In this document: in pieces, positions 1 through 8,215 of the stretch
Position numbering within the stretch: the first letter of the stretch is position 1
How the letters are laid out: the number at the start of each line of letters is the position of its first letter
Assembly (NCBI GenBank): GCA_035772785.1
Contig: JAOCPU010000113.1
Span: 1-23,994, forward strand
Source of the DNA: Phlebiopsis flavidoalba
Taxonomy: Eukaryota > Basidiomycota > Agaricomycetes > Polyporales > Phanerochaetaceae
Length of the DNA: 23,994 nucleotides
Direction: 5' to 3'
The notes under the pieces: model-generated
Databases searched by the model: none
Told to the model about the DNA's origin: nothing
Seen by the model: the letters and a program-made list of their open reading frames with translations, nothing else
Made by a program: the position numbers and the translations under genes

Positions 1-941
1 AGTAGCACGGGGTTTCTTCCGTATGTAGATCTTGAAGGCCTCCGAGGCCCAGCAGCCAAGCACCTGGATGCGGTCATCCAGCCACCCAATCGAAGCAAAG
101 TATGTTGCACCCCCAGCACAGGAGGACTGTCCTGCGATCCCAGGGGTTGTTACCACCGTACGCAGGCGGGACAGAAACCAGAAACAAGTAGGCGGGGTGC
201 CGAGTGAAGTCAGCCAAAGCGCAGAGAGCAAGGGAAAACTGCGATCACGGCTGGCGAGGTATTTGCCGGACTTGTGCAAAGGGCGGACACCGGCTGGAGC
301 CGTGTAGTTGTACACCAGGATACGCAAACCTTCAAAGAAATAATCAGCCTTATGGGCAGGCAGAAGATAGCCATACAAAGTCTCGTTGGCAACTGGCGGA
401 CGAGCGTGCAAACAACTTCCTTGAATTTCGATGTGTCGGCTGATCCGGCCACCTTAACTCGCCGAGCCAATGCAGCGCAATGAAGCTGGAGATGAGGAGG
501 GTGCAGAATAATTTGTTGTCATGCGAAAGAGGGAGAAACGCGGCCAGGAGAGCCGAAATGTGATCAGCCTCGAGGGGGAGCTTCTGTTGAACAGGCATAT
601 AGAGCATCTGTTTGCAACTGGCCAGGGAGCGCATCACTAGATGATGCTTTCGGACGGCGCAGACCGAGGGAAATAGAGGCTTGAGCTGATGGCAAATTCC
701 GGACAAATAGGAATTGACAGAGGAAGGTTTGATGTAATGGCACATATAGACGGCGTAAAATGAAAGCGTGTCAGCGATCGGCTTGACGGAAGAAGTCATG
801 AGCCTTGCAAAACATGAGATAAGATTGTAGATGCAAAGCGTAGGTTACGGAGGTGAACTGCGATCAATGGAATGACTGAGGGTGACCGCGCGCGCGCCGT
901 GCGCACGAGGCGCTCTAGGGACCACAGCTCACGCACGGGCT
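1..941 (-). pseudogene. Degenerate tyrosine recombinase of a DIRS-like retroelement
   Basis: In DIRS-type elements the tyrosine recombinase integrates the cDNA. The reading frame can be followed with shifts. An N-terminal helical region at about 936-796 contains WSLERLVRTARAR. A core-binding segment at about 750-690 contains SSVNSYLSGICHQL. The box I region LHWLGELRWPD lies at about 476-443. A late segment GQSSCAGGAT lies near 130-100, and the tail IYIRK with the nucleophilic Tyr codon is at 25-27. From what I know of the family, the box I Arg should sit where Trp is now (codon at 467-469), and the box II Arg where Cys is (codon 118-120). The usual Arg of the GRW motif is also Cys. All three are C-to-T changes. 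The gene runs off the left edge. It is the 3' gene of the element whose RT lies at 6521-8215. It is surely inactive. Confidence 0.8.
6..61. repeat. Left copy of 55-bp inverted repeat at the window edge
   Basis: This stretch is the reverse complement of 23939-23993, with one extra T in a T run and otherwise a near-perfect match. The match stops abruptly after base 61. Read on the minus strand it encodes the C-terminal active-site segment of a tyrosine recombinase (G-C-W-A-S-E-A-F-K-I-Y-I-R-K), so it belongs to the coding sequence and is not an obvious transposon terminus. Confidence 0.9.
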
Positions 942-1114
942 GGTGAGCGGTGGTTGAGATCTGGAACATTAGATTTGTTTCTCCACCAGCAATACACGAG
1001 CCGTGGGGGGTATAGAGAGGGGGAGATGCACAGGCCTGGGCAATAGAGCCACACTTGTTCCAGCAGACCATAGGACGGGCAGGTCCGCCACTGTGTTGTT
1101 GACTCCAGGGACGT
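942..1114 (-). pseudogene. RNase H distal end and linker of the DIRS-like element
   Basis: Minus-strand translation gives P-G-V-N-N-T-V-A-D next to base 1114, which fits the C-terminal H-x-P-G-x-D-N-x-x-A-D signature of DIRS-type RNase H. It is followed by a linker with the family-like phrase CPGLCISP in another frame. The missing His codon of the signature lies across the insertion, at 6533-6535, immediately before the second copy of the target duplication. This piece is therefore the other half of the RNase H domain at 6521-6990, separated from it by 5.4 kb of inserted DNA. Confidence 0.7.
1101..1114. repeat. Target-site duplication, left copy (14 bp)
   Basis: GACTCCAGGGACGT occurs here and again at 6521-6534, directly after a run of 12 A. 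Joining the flanks through one copy rebuilds the RNase H signature H-V-P-G-V-N-N-T-V-A-D. Confidence 0.88.
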
Positions 1115-1533
1115 CCGCGCCCTGTGGCATACCCGGAAGTGACGCAAATTGCGACTGAGGTTCATCGCTGATGAGGAACAATCAGTCCGTAGCCGGCAGA
1201 AGGGACTGAACGTCTTGGAAGAGGAGTGGGAACATCACTTTCCATGTCTATGAACCAACTCGAACAATGGTTTGCTCAATGGTACGCCCGTAAGGTGGCT
1301 GCCGGGTACGCTGCACAGTTTGGAGAACTGTTGTCTCAAGAGCATATAAGGACCTCGTACAAGAATTTGGGTTTGTGGAACTGTTCTACGACAAATCCCC
1401 TGAGTGACCGCAAGGATCCACTGCAGGAAGGGCACATAATTACGCAAAAAGTGGTAGAGGGGCGTGGTGAAATTGGTGGCCTGACCGGCACATGTACCCA
1501 GAGAAGAAGATGGCCTTGGGGGACACTTGGGTA
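1115..1533 (+). mobile_element. Poly(A) retroposon, 5' part, with broken coding sequence
   Basis: This is the part of the inserted retroposon that precedes the nested TIR element. It continues at 6207-6520 and ends in poly(A). It carries decayed coding sequence on the plus strand. A frame from about 1165 gives FIADEEQSVRSRQKGLNVLE, then after a shift near 1245 MNQLEQWFAQWYARKVAAGY. A third frame near 1480-1530 gives NWWPDRHMYPEKKMALGDTW, which reads on across the TIR element into VRDGLNYIG at 6207 onward. I do not recognise the protein. It could be the 3' end of a LINE or a processed copy of a host mRNA. The absence of a visible RT domain in only about 730 bp of retroposon sequence allows both. 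Confidence 0.7.
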
Positions 1534-2192
1534 CATCAGGGAAAATCCCGTAATTAAAAAATGCTTCTCTGTTAGTGCACTATTAGTGCACTGTTAGTTG
1601 CTGTTACTGGTGTTAGCTGCTGTTACCGGTGTACTTGCCAGTTGAGCTACTCATTCAAGAATTATTTCTATTACCAGTTGATTTCTTGATTACCAGCATA
1701 TTCTTGAGCAGCTTCCTGGTTTTTTTTTCTGTTATCTTTGTTCTTTGTTTCATTGTTCATTCACCCCATTCAGTTTGTATTACATTATTTTGTTTGGCAG
1801 TTGTTGTAACACAGTGTTATATAGTTAACTCCCATTAGCTAGTTTCTTCATGGGTTCACTTTTTGTTTCTGTTTAGTTACATGGTTAATTCTTGTTACTT
1901 TATTGTTTCTCTATTTGGTAGCAAGGCTTCTTGTAGTTTAATTCATAGCCTTTCTTGGTTGGCACTTAGCTAGTTGTTTCCCAGTGCCATGTGTTGAGTA
2001 CACCTGAAACATTTGCAAATGATTTATAGTGTTTGGTATCCCACCAAGGCTCTACTCTAGAGTCAAATCTATACAATACCACTTTTCATCAATTCATACA
2101 ACTGTAGATGATGCTGTACAATTATTCTATGAATTAAAGTACATTTTATAATCTTCAGAACATTAATTTACAAACTAATTGATTCGGGGTCA
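1534..2192 (+). repeat. Left-end module (L) of the CATCAGG family, copy 1
   Basis: This AT-rich module aligns along its length with 16261-16905. Shared anchors include ATTAAAAAATGCTTCT near the terminus and ATTATTCTATGAATTAAA near the inner boundary. Similarity to the other copy starts exactly at CATCAGG. No gene is visible. Confidence 0.85.
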
Positions 2193-2204
2193 ATCACGTC
2201 AGGT

Positions 2205-2400
2205 CATGACTCTCTACGTTGTGATTGACCTTGTTGCGTTACTGCCAGCCTATTGTCGCGCCTAGCCGCGGTCCGTCCTTGTCCGTGTTGTTTGCATCCC
2301 GGTTGGCTATATCCTGCAATCCGTTTGCATCATGGGCCGTCTACGTCATACTCGCCATGTGGTGGCCACCGCTGTCGTGCCAGAAAATATAACCCTTGGT
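2205..2400. repeat. Degenerate GTCGTG/GTTGTG minisatellite
   Basis: Imperfect short units built from TTGTTGCG, TTGTCGCG and CCGTG motifs. The segment near 2213-2240 matches 21113-21140 (GATTGACCT-T/C-GTTGC), so the block occupies the same place beside the left end in two copies of the element. Confidence 0.6.
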
Positions 2401-3261
2401 TACTGGGGCTTGTGTGAGCTAGAAATGCTCGTGTCTAAACCAGACCCAAAGGTAGGTTTCTGCTGTGGTTCACTGGGCCTCTACGCCGGGCTATCATCAA
2501 GTTGTTCGTAAGAGGATGGCAATGATGTGGAAAATCTTTGATTCTTAGTAGTGATACCGTGTGCTAGCGAGCGTGATGATTGCCTACTAACGCTGTTTCC
2601 GACTAGGAATGTGTAACTCCTACTTACCAAATTCTTTACCAGTTGATTATTTCTGCCTGTCACGCAGTTCGATTGTGTATAAGAAGTTTATTTCCTTCTT
2701 TGAAGTGTGTAGTGTTTGCTTAGATGAGGTGTATTCAAAAATCAGGTCGTATGGGTCTCTGTATACCAGCAGAAGCCAATACCTCTGTTTTGAGAATATT
2801 CTAGATTTGCTTCCTCGAAGTACTTTCAGTCGTGATGAAGGTTAGCCCTTTTTTACCGCCTCTTGAGGAAAGACTTTTGCTAACACAGTGAACTCTATGC
2901 ACTGCCTCAAGAGATTTGTGCCTCTCGCAGGTCAAAAGCTGCCCAGCCTAATGGAGGGATATATCTAAATATGCTTCGGAAACTTTGTGGGTACTACGTC
3001 TAATGCTTGGATAATACGATAAAACTTATAACTTGCGAGTGTCTCAGTTGCTGTCTGTTGCAAATATCCTGTGCCCTGAGCCTCTGTGCTGGGGTCTTCT
3101 GAACTCTGAGTCTTGCTCATTGTGAGTTCGTCTGAGCTCCTTTTATACGACCTTTTGCCCCATAACGATTGTTGTCGACGAGGGTAACAATTATTTTAGG
3201 GCATTTGGCTATGCTCATAACAACAAGTGCTTGCTTCAAACTGCCTGTTAGCCAAATGGCA
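2401..3261. other. Element interior without a recognisable gene
   Basis: This is an AT-rich stretch with only short reading frames; the largest is about 2609-2845 on the plus strand and matches nothing I know. A 9-bp inverted repeat (CTCTTGAGG at 2860-2868, CCTCAAGAG at 2905-2913) could form a weak hairpin. I see no other signal. Confidence 0.5.
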
Positions 3262-3269
3262 GAAATGCC

Positions 3270-3705
3270 TAGTGAAGGACATGGGTAAAAAAAGAAATAG
3301 AACCATGGGGTATCTCAGAGAGCCTGCCCCCTACCCATACCCACCAAAACCCATACCCACTGCCATGGGTATGGGGGTTGTTGAAGGGTACAGGTGGGTA
3401 TGGGTAAGAACCATGGGTTTGGACTATAAATCACTATAAAACACAAGGTAGGCATGTCATACAAGTCATAGAATATATACCAGACATGTATAACACTGCA
3501 TAGAGCAATAGTACAATGCTCAACAATGTGTTTATAATGTTTTCTATCAAAATACAGAATATTCCACCAAGTATCACACTGCTGATGTCAAGTGGTGGGT
3601 TTTTTGGTGGGTATCGTGGGTTTTGGGGATGGCTACCCCTACCCATACCCATAGGTACCCATACCCACAACCCACGTGGGTTACCCATACCCATGTCCTT
3701 CACTA
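3270..3705. mobile_element. hAT-type MITE 1 (436 bp)
   Basis: The terminal inverted repeats are perfect: TAGTGAAGGACATGGGTA at 3270-3287 and its complement at the right end (3688-3705). The 8-bp direct repeat GAAATGCC flanks it at 3262-3269 and 3706-3713. The 8-bp duplication and the T-A-G-T-G terminus fit the hAT rule (YARNG). Just inside both ends are tracts of ACCCATACCC and GGGTATGGGT that can pair with each other. There is no coding potential. Confidence 0.92.
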
Positions 3706-3713
3706 GAAATGCC

Positions 3714-4040
3714 TCACCCTAAATTTTGGCCTGCTTGGTAAGCAGTCATGGTGAGCTATTTTAGCCAGCCAATGGGAGCCTGATTTACTTAGCAGATTGG
3801 TAAGCTTTGTGGAAATATTAGTAATGGCTGACAAATTTTCTTGTTCATGCCTTACAAAGCATTTCCTTTGCCCACTCTGTTCTATACTATATTACATGAT
3901 GGCTATTACATATGATGTCTATTGTAGGCTAATATTTATTACTAATAGTCTTTAGGCTACAGATAAAGAGTCTTTTGTCCAAGTATTATTATATTCCTGT
4001 CTCAATATACTGTACTATTCTTATTCCTGGCCGTTCCTAT
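3714..4040. other. AT-rich interior, no gene seen
   Basis: Sequence of copy 1 between the MITE and the GC-rich core. No open frame of note, repeat or RNA gene is visible. Confidence 0.5.
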
Positions 4041-5103
4041 TTTTTGTGCCATTCAATAATGGCGCAGGATACCGCGTTGAGGCCGTTTGTGGTGCGGTCA
4101 CTCCCAATCGCGTCATGGATTTAATGTCGTGGTCGTCCGCAAGGTGGTTGGCGTGCATGCGGGCTGCACGAGTTAGCGGCCTGTATGTGCGACCACACGT
4201 CGGTCAGCACTGCGTTGACGCGTTCATCAACAAATTGGATGGGAGATTCGTCTTTTGGCTTCCAGGCGTCTGCGGGGCTTGTTCGTGCGCATGGGAGGAG
4301 TCTATGGATGGAGAGGTAATGGGGTAATAGGGGAAGCGGCGTGCCTAGGGCGATTGAGCTCGCAAACTTGCCGCAGCAGACTTCAAAACAAAACTGGATG
4401 ACTAACCCACCTTCTTTGAAAGCTTACACGCTCCTAGGGTGCGCCTGGTGGACTAGTTCACGGCGCGGTCGCGCGTAATCAGCTCGGCGTGCGCGCTATA
4501 GGGCCAGTCGCGCACCTTGTTCAACAAGCCCGCAGGCTAAACCGGATTCGTCTAACACCAGGAAATATGCCCTGATCGACCACCCAAGCCTCCTGCAGCC
4601 ACCTGGAAGGTCGACGGTGCCGTGCTTGAAGAGACGGCGCTGTTATCTGTGAGGTCGGAGTGTGCGCGCGTTGAACAGCGGCGAGCGACGAGCGAGAAGG
4701 AAGAACTAGGAAGGGAATGAAGTAAAGAAGTTCAGAGACTTTGTAAGAAGCCCCTACATGAGAACGAGAGGGTTGGGGGATGCCGTTCTCTGTGAACGAC
4801 GGCGGAGGACGAGAGTGAGAACAGAGCGCCGCGGGCGCTCCGGACTTGGAGCATGTCGACTCGTGCGCACAAGCGCCTGGTTCGACTTTTGTTCCGCCTC
4901 CACCATCGGCCGTCGTTCGCAAGAACGGCGGCGGGGACTCTCTGCTCTTTCGCACAAGGGCCTCGCTGGAGGCCCTTGATGGATTCATGCGTGTTCATGG
5001 TCCTCGCAAACCCCTCCAGCGCCGCGTGACCCATCTCGCGTGATGCGCGAATCTTCTCGCCCACCCACCACAGGACTCAACCACCTGCCGCCAACCCACC
5101 CAC
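4041..5103. other. GC-rich core of the CATCAGG element, copy 1
   Basis: The composition changes sharply from AT-rich to GC-rich. The reverse complement aligns with 11790-12820 and with 18870-19420. Shared blocks include GGTGGAGGCGG with AACCAGGCGCTTG (4860-4910), AAGTCCGGAGCGCCCG (4835-4855) and the CGGGCTTGTT-AACAAGG block (4515-4535, matching 12440-12462). Several overlapping frames are open in both directions, as GC bias alone would produce. None keeps the same frame convincingly between copies, so I call no gene here. The region may be a promoter or leader for the exon that follows. Confidence 0.6.
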
Positions 5104-5219
5104 TATGGACGCCGCAGGACTCTTCGAAGGGATCAGGGACGGCCGGGGAGGTGCACAGGGTGCACAATCCGGTCTCCCGCAGGGGACGAACGAGACTTGC
5201 ACGAGCTCGACGGTACACG
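5104..5219 (+). pseudogene. Conserved exon-like block ending in a splice donor, copy 1
   Basis: An ATG at 5105 opens a frame containing LFEGIRDGRGGAQGAQSGLP, and the block ends at 5219 before GTGAGTAC. The same block, with the same donor position, occurs at 11664-11775 (minus), 18651-18756 (minus) and 21321-21432 (plus). The minus-strand copy at 11664 reads GRGGALGAQSGLPQDERRL followed by AKPDGTR. The copy at 18651 keeps the same frame although its DNA has diverged. Copy 1 has a small indel after Q-S-G-L-P-Q that shifts the frame, so it is probably broken. The protein is not recognised. Confidence 0.5.
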
Positions 5220-5630
5220 GTGAGTACTACCAACATTCTTTTGTCTTCGCATGTCCGACCAACCGTCGTTCCTGCGCGTACCCATATGCGCAATGCATGC
5301 GCGCGGTCAGCAGGGTTCGCGCTTATATGCTCGCGGTCGTGCCACCTTCCCCCGCTCTAGAACGAATGTCCCTCCTCGAGCAGTCGCGCCCTTCAAATCG
5401 GGCGCCCTCGTTCTCAAGCCATCTCACGCCCACGCTATCGAATTTCCCGGCCCAGGGCCACGGCCCCTTCCCTGAAGCCCGCGCCCTTTCACGAATGCCT
5501 AAAGCCCTCGCGCTCAGGCCACAACACACCACCAGCCCCTGCCCGGCCATCCCTTGCGCCGTCGCCGGTCACTGTTGCCATGGCACTTGCCTACACAAGG
5601 AGCACAACAACACTTGTCCCTTCAAAGCAG
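5220..5630 (+). other. Putative long intron or spacer of the core
   Basis: GC-rich, C-biased sequence between the conserved donor (GTGAGT at 5220) and the Lys-rich tail. It is preceded at 5624-5630 by AAAGCAG, a possible acceptor. It aligns with 21433-21912 and the complement of 11153-11663. A frame is open across most of it, but its residues are not kept between copies. Confidence 0.4.
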
Positions 5631-5780
5631 GACTACAAGGACTACAAGAAATACAAGAGTAAAGGTAAACTGAAGCAGGTGAAGAAGAAGAAGAAGAAGA
5701 GGGGGAGGAGGAGGAGGAGGAGGAGGAGGAGGAGCAGTATAGAGAAAATTGGTTCTACTACAAATCTTGAGTTTAGATAG
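5631..5780 (+). pseudogene. Lys/Arg-rich C-terminal segment, copy 1
   Basis: The frame reads DYKDYKKYKSKGK, then a K run and an R run encoded by a GAA/GGA microsatellite, and ends at TAG 5778-5780. The DYKDYKK...KGK..Q core recurs at 21913-22014 (DYKDYKKCQSKGKPRQGK), about 11060-11152 (minus, with stops) and about 10515-10592 (minus, DYKDDKECK). The poly-Lys/Arg part is specific to this copy and looks like microsatellite growth. Function unknown; a strongly basic tail would suit nucleic-acid binding, but that is inference. Confidence 0.45.
5681..5734. repeat. GAA then GGA trinucleotide microsatellite
   Basis: About six GAA/AGA units pass into about ten GGA units. The equivalent positions in the other copies hold only short, interrupted GA-rich tracts, so this is a local expansion. 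Confidence 0.9.
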
Positions 5781-6206
5781 CTGTTTTCACTCCTGTATGC
5801 TACATCCTTTCAATGACAACACAAGTTTATATGTATACTGTGTGAAATAAGAGTGTGGTAGTGTGAAGTTGGTAACCTAACAAAAACTAACTGAATAACA
5901 GACGAACTGGAAAACAATGGAACACTCAGGAAACAGCTAGGAAACAGCCAAGAAAACACTCAAATCAGAAAACACACTAACACTGGAAACTAACAAACAT
6001 GAAAACAAAATAACAGCCAAGAAAACTGCCAGGAAACTGCTAGGTAACTGCCAGGTAACTGCCAGGTAACTGCCAAGAAACAAAGTAACAAAGTAACATC
6101 TCAGACATAGCAAACTAACACTTCTTAACAGCTATTTTGTTATTTCTGTTTCTTAGGAGTTTCTTTGGTTAAAAATGTTTTTTATTCACCTGAATTTTCC
6201 CTGATG
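5781..6206 (-). repeat. Right-end module (R) of the CATCAGG family, copy 1
   Basis: AT-rich terminal module matching 22015-22468 and the complements of 10032-10500 and 10607-11050. An array of exact 11-bp period, unit ACTGCCAGGWA, starts at 6025, 6036, 6047, 6058 and 6069. The module ends ATTTTCCCTGATG at 6206. The array near the terminus could be a set of transposase-binding sites. Confidence 0.85.
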
Positions 6207-6520
6207 TAAGGGATGGGTTGAACTATATAGGCTGCCTATCCCGCTCGACCTGGCACGGGCAGTTAAGCTCATGGTGACCGGGTAGTGGCGTGGGCCTTAG
6301 CGGGCTCAGGGGAAATGTGTCCGTTTACAGCGAGGGTGGCCTGCTCCAGGGAGCACACCGGCTTTGCCTGGCCCCCCGGGGGTCTGAGAGCGGAGCACAC
6401 ACGGATCTGGGGCTTGCTGGGAGTACGCGCACAGTGGACACTCTCTACATTATTTATTTCCGGACTTCATGTAACATCGTCTTACAGTCTGTTATCAACA
6501 CGAGATTTAAAAAAAAAAAA
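6207..6520 (+). mobile_element. Poly(A) retroposon, 3' part
   Basis: This continues the retroposon from 1533. A frame reads VRDGLNYIGCLSRSTWHGQL and stops at TGA near 6275. About 230 bp of GC-rich then AT-rich 3' sequence follow, ending in 12 A (6509-6520) immediately before the second target-site copy. No AATAAA lies near the tail. The poly(A) tail plus a 14-bp duplication indicates LINE-type target-primed insertion. Confidence 0.8.
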
Positions 6521-6534
6521 GACTCCAGGGACGT
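6521..6534. repeat. Target-site duplication, right copy (14 bp)
   Basis: GACTCCAGGGACGT, identical to 1101-1114, directly follows the poly(A) tail. A 13-nt G run (6535-6547) follows. On the DIRS coding strand it is a C run that appears to have expanded between VDVRIW and HVPG. Confidence 0.88.
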
Positions 6535-8215
6535 GGGGGGGGGGGGGCCAGATGCGCACGTCCACCGCCGCTGTTGTTATCAGGCCACATACAAAAACGC
6601 AAGATGTTGTTATATGTCGCTCGCACCTTTAATGACCCAAACATCTGCACCAAGTTGAGGTTGTCGGTGTAGACGCCTATACAATGTGGCTGAGGCCCAA
6701 GCGTTGTGGCCCAGGCAATGGCCGCCGCCACGGTCAGGGCCTTGTACCAGAAGCTATTGTCTTCCACATCAGCCCCCCAGTGCCGGTGGTTTGGGCGCAG
6801 TGAAGCCCTAGAGTCGCTCCTTCATCCAGAACCTCATCCCGTCGAGACTTGCATCACAAGACAGAATGATGTCGGCCTGGCCTGGGCCCTAAGACCGTGC
6901 CATTAGCATGTGTATGCTGTCGCTTCCTGCAAAGTGGTCAGCAACCCATATGGGATCACGACATACAGCCTGATTGATGTATATAGGCGCCAGGGACCAG
7001 GTCTTTGATGCTATCTTCTTGTAAGACAACTGCAGAGCCGGACGCAACAGAGGGTGCACATTGAGCCCCAGTTAATCCAACCCACACAAACGCTGCCACT
7101 GACATAGGAGGTGCCTGCGCGTAGGATTGAGTGCAAACTCCCTAATAGCAACCACTAGCTTGCCGCGTGACTGGGCAGGCAGGCTGATTGTCATGGCCGC
7201 CCGAATCAACTTTGAAGCCAATGATGGTGAGGCTGTAGCTGAACAGCTGCTTGATCGCTTGTGGGGGAATGCTGAGGTAGTCCTATAGCTGCAGGAGCTC
7301 TACCTGCATCTGTGGAAAGAAAGCTCCGTATGGCTCCTAAATTACCAGTTCTAGGTGCGGGTTCGCACTGAGGACATCGTCCATATACACCAGGTATGCG
7401 AGAAGGAGGGCCAGCACCCACAACTGGATGCGGTGCTTGGCAATCCACATGATCAGGCTCATGAACGTGCAATAAATATTGGGGGAACCGCAGTTGCCAA
7501 AACAGCAACAACGATCAATTCGCCGGCGCTTATCTATCATCACCACCTGCCAAATCCGCCACAGCAGGTGCATGGGAAGGAGCCAGTATGTGTTGGAGAT
7601 GTTGGACTTGAACAGCCATATAGAGGCGTTGCCGAGTTCTTGCCTGAGCAGTTGCCTGAGCAGGAGGAGGTTTGTGCCAAGATCTTGGAGGTTGTCCTGC
7701 CGCAAGCCCACTTTGTCTTGTTGATGGCGTTGTTCAGGGCATACGGGCTGGCCAAATGGTCATGATGAGGCAGAGTTTGTCCGTGCCTGCTTTGGAAATG
7801 GCATACAGTGGCATCGAATACATGCCTGGCAGGAGTTTGGAGCTAAACACAGCGGAGTAGCACCTCTCCTTCTCTTCATTGGCAGTGTAGTCTTCTACAA
7901 ACTGTATCTCTTCCCTCGTCAACTCACGTGTATATTTCTCATCCCACATCTCTGGGAAAATTGCACCTCTTGAAATCTGCCATGGGCCAGAAGCCCTCTC
8001 TTAGACCTGCCACTACAAATTCATCCAGAGAGCAGTTTGGATGATAAGCCAGCGCCGCCTCGAACCAATCGATGTTGATGGGAGTGTCTACCTTGAACAG
8101 CTCAGGATGGAGCACAATGGTGCAAAGCGCTGGGAGATTGAGAGATTTGCTGGGCAGAGGATGGTGGAGAGGCCGAAGGGACTCGGAGAGCGACGCTGAT
8201 GGGGCCACCACGCTG
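6521..8215 (-). pseudogene. Degenerate reverse transcriptase and RNase H of a DIRS-like element
   Basis: It would copy the element RNA into cDNA and remove the RNA strand. Minus-strand motifs in order: VDTPINIDWFEAALAYHPN and GLREGFWP (8100-7970); LLPGMYSMP (about 7830-7805); motif A region FKSNISNTYWLLPMH with Asn codon 7601-7603 where the family has Asp; FGNCGSPNIYCTFMSLIMW (7500-7440); catalytic box YMDD (7376-7387); a frameshift; a thumb-like region to about 7000; then RNase H FWYKALTVAAAIAWA (Lys codon 6741-6743 where Glu is expected) and VYTDNLNLVQMF (about 6685-6645). At least three frameshifts separate these segments. The domain is cut at 6521 by the retroposon and continues at 1114. 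YMDD is intact, but two catalytic acidic residues are lost, so it is inactive. Confidence 0.85.

Larger units (their letters stand above)
1534..6206 (+). mobile_element. Long TIR element, copy 1 (CATCAGG family)
   Basis: The left end is CATCAGGGAAAATCC and the right end is its imperfect complement ATTTTCCCTGATG. It is flanked by TA at 1532-1533 and at 6207-6208. Removing it and one TA restores a continuous frame in the host retroposon. Layout: AT-rich left end (1534-2192), degenerate GC-rich minisatellite (2205-2400), AT-rich interior with a nested hAT-type MITE, GC-rich core (about 4040-5630), Lys-rich coding tail and an AT-rich right end with an 11-bp phased array. No transposase motif is visible, so it is probably non-autonomous. 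I cannot assign a superfamily; TA duplication would suit several. Confidence 0.75.

Noticed and set aside
4521..5064. Long minus-strand frames in the core of copy 1
   Set aside because: Copies B and the nested element do not keep these frames; they are probably a GC-bias effect in a conserved non-coding block.
5681..5734. Poly-Lys/Arg domain as a functional nucleolar signal
   Set aside because: It is encoded by a GAA/GGA microsatellite absent from the other copies.
1534..6206. Helitron, because the right end contains CTGA followed by T
   Set aside because: The conserved terminus is CTGATG with G also fixed, both ends are inverted repeats and a TA duplication is seen; no RepHel motif is present.
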